Notes under the pieces: generated by a model
What the model saw: only the letters and a program-made list of their open reading frames with translations
Told to the model about the DNA's origin: nothing
The model's database searches: none
Assembly (NCBI GenBank): GCA_005878325.1
Contig: VBMR01000021.1
Span: 1-7,086, forward strand
Direction: 5' to 3'
DNA length: 7,086 bases
From: Methanobacteriota archaeon
Lineage (GTDB): Archaea; Thermoplasmatota; Thermoplasmata; RBG-16-68-12
Position numbers and translations under genes: made by a program
Part shown: in pieces, positions 4,093 through 7,086 of the stretch
How positions within the stretch are numbered: position 1 is the first letter of the stretch
How the letters are laid out: every line of letters starts with the position of its first letter

Positions 4093-6978
4093 ATGGACAC
4101 CGACCTCATCCTCGTCATCCTCGTGACGGCCGCGTCCCTCGCCGTCGTTGGATGGGCGGGTCGGAAACGGTTCCCGCTTCGGATTGGAGTCGGGAATTTC
4201 TTCCGTCGGAAGACGCAAGTCGCAATCGTCGTCACGGGCCTGCTAATCGGCACGGCCATCGTCACGTCGTCCTTCGTCATCCAGACGACGTTCGGCTACA
4301 CGATCCGGAGCGCCGTGTTCCGCTCCCTCGACGCGATCGACGAGACGATCTTCGTCGCGGCTGTGGACGGCACCCACCGGCCCTTTTCGGATCAAGTGTT
4401 CCGCGGCCTCCAAGGGAACCTCAGTGCGATGCGGGACGTGCTCGGCCTCGCCCCGCGGTACATGACCGGTGGGGCGGTCATCGACCAAAATTCCCAGCTC
4501 TTCGAACCGACCGCACAGATCATCGGCTTCGATCCCACCTGGGACCTCGGATCGTTCGTCCGGATGGATGGGACGCGTTGGAACGGGAGCGGGACCGCCG
4601 CCACGGAAGGGATCATCAACCAAGCGCTCGCAAAGGCGACAGAGGCCAAGGTCGGGGACTCCCTCGCGGCGCAGATGGGGGGTCCGAGCGGGCCTGCGAC
4701 CCTGCTCATCACGGTCAAGGAAATCGTCCAGGACAAGGAACGTGGAGCGTGGGACGACGACCAAAACCTGTTCGTTCCCTTGGGGACTCTCCAAGCGACT
4801 CTCGGAATCCCGGGCCTCATCAACACGATTATCGTGGCGAACCTCGGGGGCGTGACCGAAGGCTACTTGCGATCGGACGCGGTCGCCGCGGAGATCGAGC
4901 CGTTTCTCCCGACCTCGCCGTCCTTCACCATTTCTAAGCTCAAGGCAGAGACGATTCAGTCCGCGACGGAGGACGTGGACCGTCTCGCGCAGGTGTTCGT
5001 CCTGCTCAGTTTCTTCACCGTCGTCGCGGGCATCCTCCTGATCGTCAACATCTTCGTGATGCTCGCGGAGGAGCGGAAAGGGGAGATGGGCGTCGCGCGG
5101 GCGCTCGGGATGCGGCGGACGAACCTCATGCAGAGTTTCGTGTCCGAGGGGTTGCTGTATGCCCTGATGTCCTCGTTCGTCGGAACTCTCACGGGCCTCC
5201 TCGTGGCGGCTGTGATCCTGTGGGGCTTCTCCCAGGTCTTCCCATCCGGCTTCGGAGGGTCGGCGTTCCAGCTCGCATGGACCCCCTCGGACCTGATCAA
5301 CGGATTCTCGATTGGCTTCCTCATCACAATGGCGACGATCGGACTCGCTTCCTTGCGGGTCTCCAAGCTGAATATCGTCCGGGCGATCCGCGACATCCCG
5401 GAACCCGTGGCGCGCCGTTCGACCCGCCGGCAGGTGGCCCTCGGGGCCGGCCTCGCGGCCCTCGGCGTGATCGCCACGCTCGCGGCCCTCGCGACCCGGA
5501 ACCTCCACCTGCAAGACCTCGGTCCGTCCGCTTCCGTCCTCGGCCTCGCAATCCTCACGATGCGGGTCGTGCCACCGCGAGTCGTTTTCACGGGAGCCGG
5601 GGTCGTCATCCTCGCCTGGGTCCTCAGCCCCTGGAAGTTCTTCGGCACGGCGAGCGCGGACATCACCCTGTTCATCGTCCTCGGGCTGCTCCTGATCCTG
5701 GGCGGCCTGCTGATCGTCCTGTTCAACAGCGACACGGTCCTCGCCCTCGCGACCCGTGTCGTCCGTGGCCGGACCTGGAGGCCCGTCGTGCGGACGGCGA
5801 TCGCATACCCGATGAACAAGAAGTTCCGGACCGGGGTCACGCTCGCGAGCATCGCCCTCGTGATGTTCACGATCGCGACGATGTCCTGCATCCAAGCGAT
5901 CGTGGGCTCGTCGATCACGCAGACGAGCGTCCGTGAGAGCGGGGGGTTCGACCTTGTGGCAAACTCCGTCGTGCCGATACCGCAGTGGGATTCCGCCTTC
6001 TCAGAATACAAGAACGTCACCGATTCCGCGAACTTCACGGACAATGTCCACGGGCTGCCGCGGGCCCCCCGAGTCGCAATCTCCCGGAGTCCTGGGGTCG
6101 CGGCCCCCCTCCTCAACAGCTCGCTCATCGGAGTGCCGTCCGGCTGGACGCCTCCCTTCTCGATGCAGGCCCGTGATTCCGCCTATCCGGATGATCGGGC
6201 CGCCTGGTCTGCGATCGAAGACGATCCCGGCCTTGCGATCCTCGACGGCACCGTCGTCCCGAACGACTTCGGCCCGAACTTCGGGACGTTCACAGCCCAC
6301 GTCGGGGATGTGTTCCACTATCGGAATGCCACGAGCACGATCCGGTCCGTCCGGATCATTGGCATCCTATACGAGCAGTTCGCTCAGGGCCTATGGGTCT
6401 CGGCCGCCACGGTGAAGTCCGACTTTGGCATCGAGGCGTCGAGCCTTTTCTATTTCGATGTCACGACCGGCGTCGATGTGACCCGGGCGGGCCATGATCT
6501 CGAGCGTCACTTCATCGCGTACCAACTGATCACGGTCAACATCCAGGCGCTCCTCGACGCGATCCTCGAGACGACGATGGGCGTGTTCAACCTCCTCCAA
6601 GCCTACCTCGCCCTCGGCCTGATCGTCGGCATCGCCGGACTAGGGGTGATCACGATGCGGAACGTCGTGGAACGACGTCAGGAGACGGGAGCGCTCCGGG
6701 CCCTCGGCTTCCGCAAGTCCATGATCCTCCGCTCCTTCTTGTTCGAGCTCTCCTTCATCGCCCTCACCGGAATCACGATGGGGAGCGCCCTGGGCATCGC
6801 CCTTTCCTACGACCTGTTCTTGCGGTTCTTCGCGGGTCAGGCGTCCTTTGTGATCCCCTGGGGTCGACTCGCCCTCCTTGCGGGAATCGCGCTCCTCGGT
6901 TCCATCCTTGCGACCGCGAGCCCGGCGATCCGAGCTTCCAAGATGCCTCCCGCGGAGGCGTTGCGGTCCTTCGAATAA
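4093..6978 (+). CDS. Large FtsX/MacB-type ABC transporter permease with two tandem FtsX units
   Basis: This is a 961-residue polytopic protein. The ATG at 4093 follows the ATPase stop by 9 nt, with a weak Shine-Dalgarno (GTGAGG, 4080-4085). The architecture reads as two parallel halves joined by a membrane linker. Half 1 has an extra N-terminal hydrophobic helix (about 5-21), a helix after FFRRKTQ (about 44-64), an extracytoplasmic MacB-like core (about 65-298, with VGD at 187-189 and LFVPL at 226-230), and an FtsX domain (about 300-425) with ERKGEMGVARALG (327-339). The linker (about 445-560) holds about four hydrophobic helices. Half 2 has a helix at about 581-602, a second extracytoplasmic domain (about 605-833, VGD at 737-739), and an FtsX domain (about 836-955) with ERRQETGALRALG (860-872). 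It ends in the usual PAIRASKMPPAEALRSFE. FtsX-fold permeases transmit ATPase motion to outer domains rather than moving solutes through a channel. The substrate (lipid, lipoprotein or peptide) cannot be told. Confidence 0.92.
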   Translation: MDTDLILVILVTAASLAVVGWAGRKRFPLRIGVGNFFRRKTQVAIVVTGLLIGTAIVTSSFVIQTTFGYTIRSAVFRSLDAIDETIFVAAVDGTHRPFSDQVFRGLQGNLSAMRDVLGLAPRYMTGGAVIDQNSQLFEPTAQIIGFDPTWDLGSFVRMDGTRWNGSGTAATEGIINQALAKATEAKVGDSLAAQMGGPSGPATLLITVKEIVQDKERGAWDDDQNLFVPLGTLQATLGIPGLINTIIVANLGGVTEGYLRSDAVAAEIEPFLPTSPSFTISKLKAETIQSATEDVDRLAQVFVLLSFFTVVAGILLIVNIFVMLAEERKGEMGVARALGMRRTNLMQSFVSEGLLYALMSSFVGTLTGLLVAAVILWGFSQVFPSGFGGSAFQLAWTPSDLINGFSIGFLITMATIGLASLRVSKLNIVRAIRDIPEPVARRSTRRQVALGAGLAALGVIATLAALATRNLHLQDLGPSASVLGLAILTMRVVPPRVVFTGAGVVILAWVLSPWKFFGTASADITLFIVLGLLLILGGLLIVLFNSDTVLALATRVVRGRTWRPVVRTAIAYPMNKKFRTGVTLASIALVMFTIATMSCIQAIVGSSITQTSVRESGGFDLVANSVVPIPQWDSAFSEYKNVTDSANFTDNVHGLPRAPRVAISRSPGVAAPLLNSSLIGVPSGWTPPFSMQARDSAYPDDRAAWSAIEDDPGLAILDGTVVPNDFGPNFGTFTAHVGDVFHYRNATSTIRSVRIIGILYEQFAQGLWVSAATVKSDFGIEASSLFYFDVTTGVDVTRAGHDLERHFIAYQLITVNIQALLDAILETTMGVFNLLQAYLALGLIVGIAGLGVITMRNVVERRQETGALRALGFRKSMILRSFLFELSFIALTGITMGSALGIALSYDLFLRFFAGQASFVIPWGRLALLAGIALLGSILATASPAIRASKMPPAEALRSFE

Positions 6979-6989
6979 TCGAGACGTCC

Positions 6990-7086
6990 TCAATACACGG
7001 CTTTCGTCTGGCGGCGATCGAGGACGAGCTGCCGGTACTGCTCCGGCTTGTGATCGAACTTCAGCTGGCACTCTTCGCTGCAGAAG
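6990..7086 (-). CDS. YHS-domain protein, C-terminal fragment
   Basis: On the minus strand an open frame enters from the window end (first full codon 7085-7083) and stops at TGA 6992-6990, giving the last 31 residues. They begin FCSEECQLKFDHKPEQY, which matches the C-terminal half of a YHS domain (consensus like FCS-x-x-C-x-x-x-F-x-x-x-P-x-x-Y), followed by a 14-residue basic tail. YHS domains are small and often metal-associated. They occur as stand-alone proteins of about 50-100 residues or fused to copper-handling and other enzymes. The related TRASH fold has a similar cysteine motif and is the main alternative. The upstream cysteine and the true start lie outside the window. The gene converges on the permease with only 11 nt between stop codons, so it is a separate transcription unit. 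Confidence 0.72.
   Translation of the reverse strand, partial: FCSEECQLKFDHKPEQYRQLVLDRRQTKAVY

Noticed and set aside
4243..5895. 550-residue open frame on the minus strand within the large permease
   Set aside because: Its composition is dominated by Arg, Glu, Asp, Gly and Pro, as expected opposite a GC-rich membrane-protein gene. It has no recognisable motif.
6979..6989. Terminator between the convergent permease and YHS genes
   Set aside because: Only 11 nt separate the two stop codons. No hairpin or T-rich run is present on either strand there.
6640..7071. 143-residue minus-strand open frame at the window end
   Set aside because: It is a different frame from the YHS-like sequence, is Arg/Glu/Gly-rich, and lies antisense to the permease C-terminus.

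Overview
The window is GC-rich throughout (roughly two-thirds G+C by eye) and densely coded, mostly on the + strand. It reads like a chromosomal piece of a high-GC archaeon, perhaps a Thermoplasmatota-type lineage known mainly from metagenomes. The argument for archaea is indirect. Two genes are preceded by an A/T-rich TTCATA element where an archaeal TATA box should lie. One of those genes has no Shine-Dalgarno and appears leaderless or nearly so. No sigma70-type promoter or bacterial hairpin-plus-T-run terminator is visible. A high-GC bacterium is not excluded.

Layout. (1) Positions 1-249 hold the C-terminal end of a DegT/DnrJ/EryC1/StrS-type PLP-dependent aminotransferase. (2) Positions 250-300 are a short spacer with a small hairpin/palindrome. 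(3) Positions 301-981 encode a soluble TPR-repeat protein. (4) Positions 982-1101 are a spacer with a TATA-like element near 1067-1074. (5) Positions 1102-3253 are an ABC-2-type exporter module: a DrrA-like ATPase followed 3 nt later by its polytopic permease. The permease gene carries an apparent +1 frameshift near 2390-2399. (6) Positions 3254-3324 are a spacer with a second TATA-like element and a strong Shine-Dalgarno. (7) Positions 3325-6978 are a second, unrelated exporter-type module: a MacB/LolD-like ATPase followed 9 nt later by a 961-residue FtsX/MacB-type permease built as two tandem FtsX units. (8) From 6990 to the window end, on the minus strand, is the C-terminal end of a YHS-domain protein, converging on the permease.

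How the genes work together. The first ATPase and its permease should form one membrane complex (ABC-2 family; substrate not predictable). The second ATPase and the large FtsX-type permease should form a separate complex of the kind that couples ATP hydrolysis to movements of extracytoplasmic domains. Each module appears to have its own promoter. The TPR protein upstream has no demonstrated link to either.

I see no clear novel system. The best points for a second look are the frameshifted permease and the misleading open frame that joins it to the next ATPase, the palindrome in front of the TPR gene, and the duplicated architecture of the large permease. No tRNA, rRNA, CRISPR array, insertion sequence or clear terminator was seen, and no stretch over 300 bases lacks a gene.
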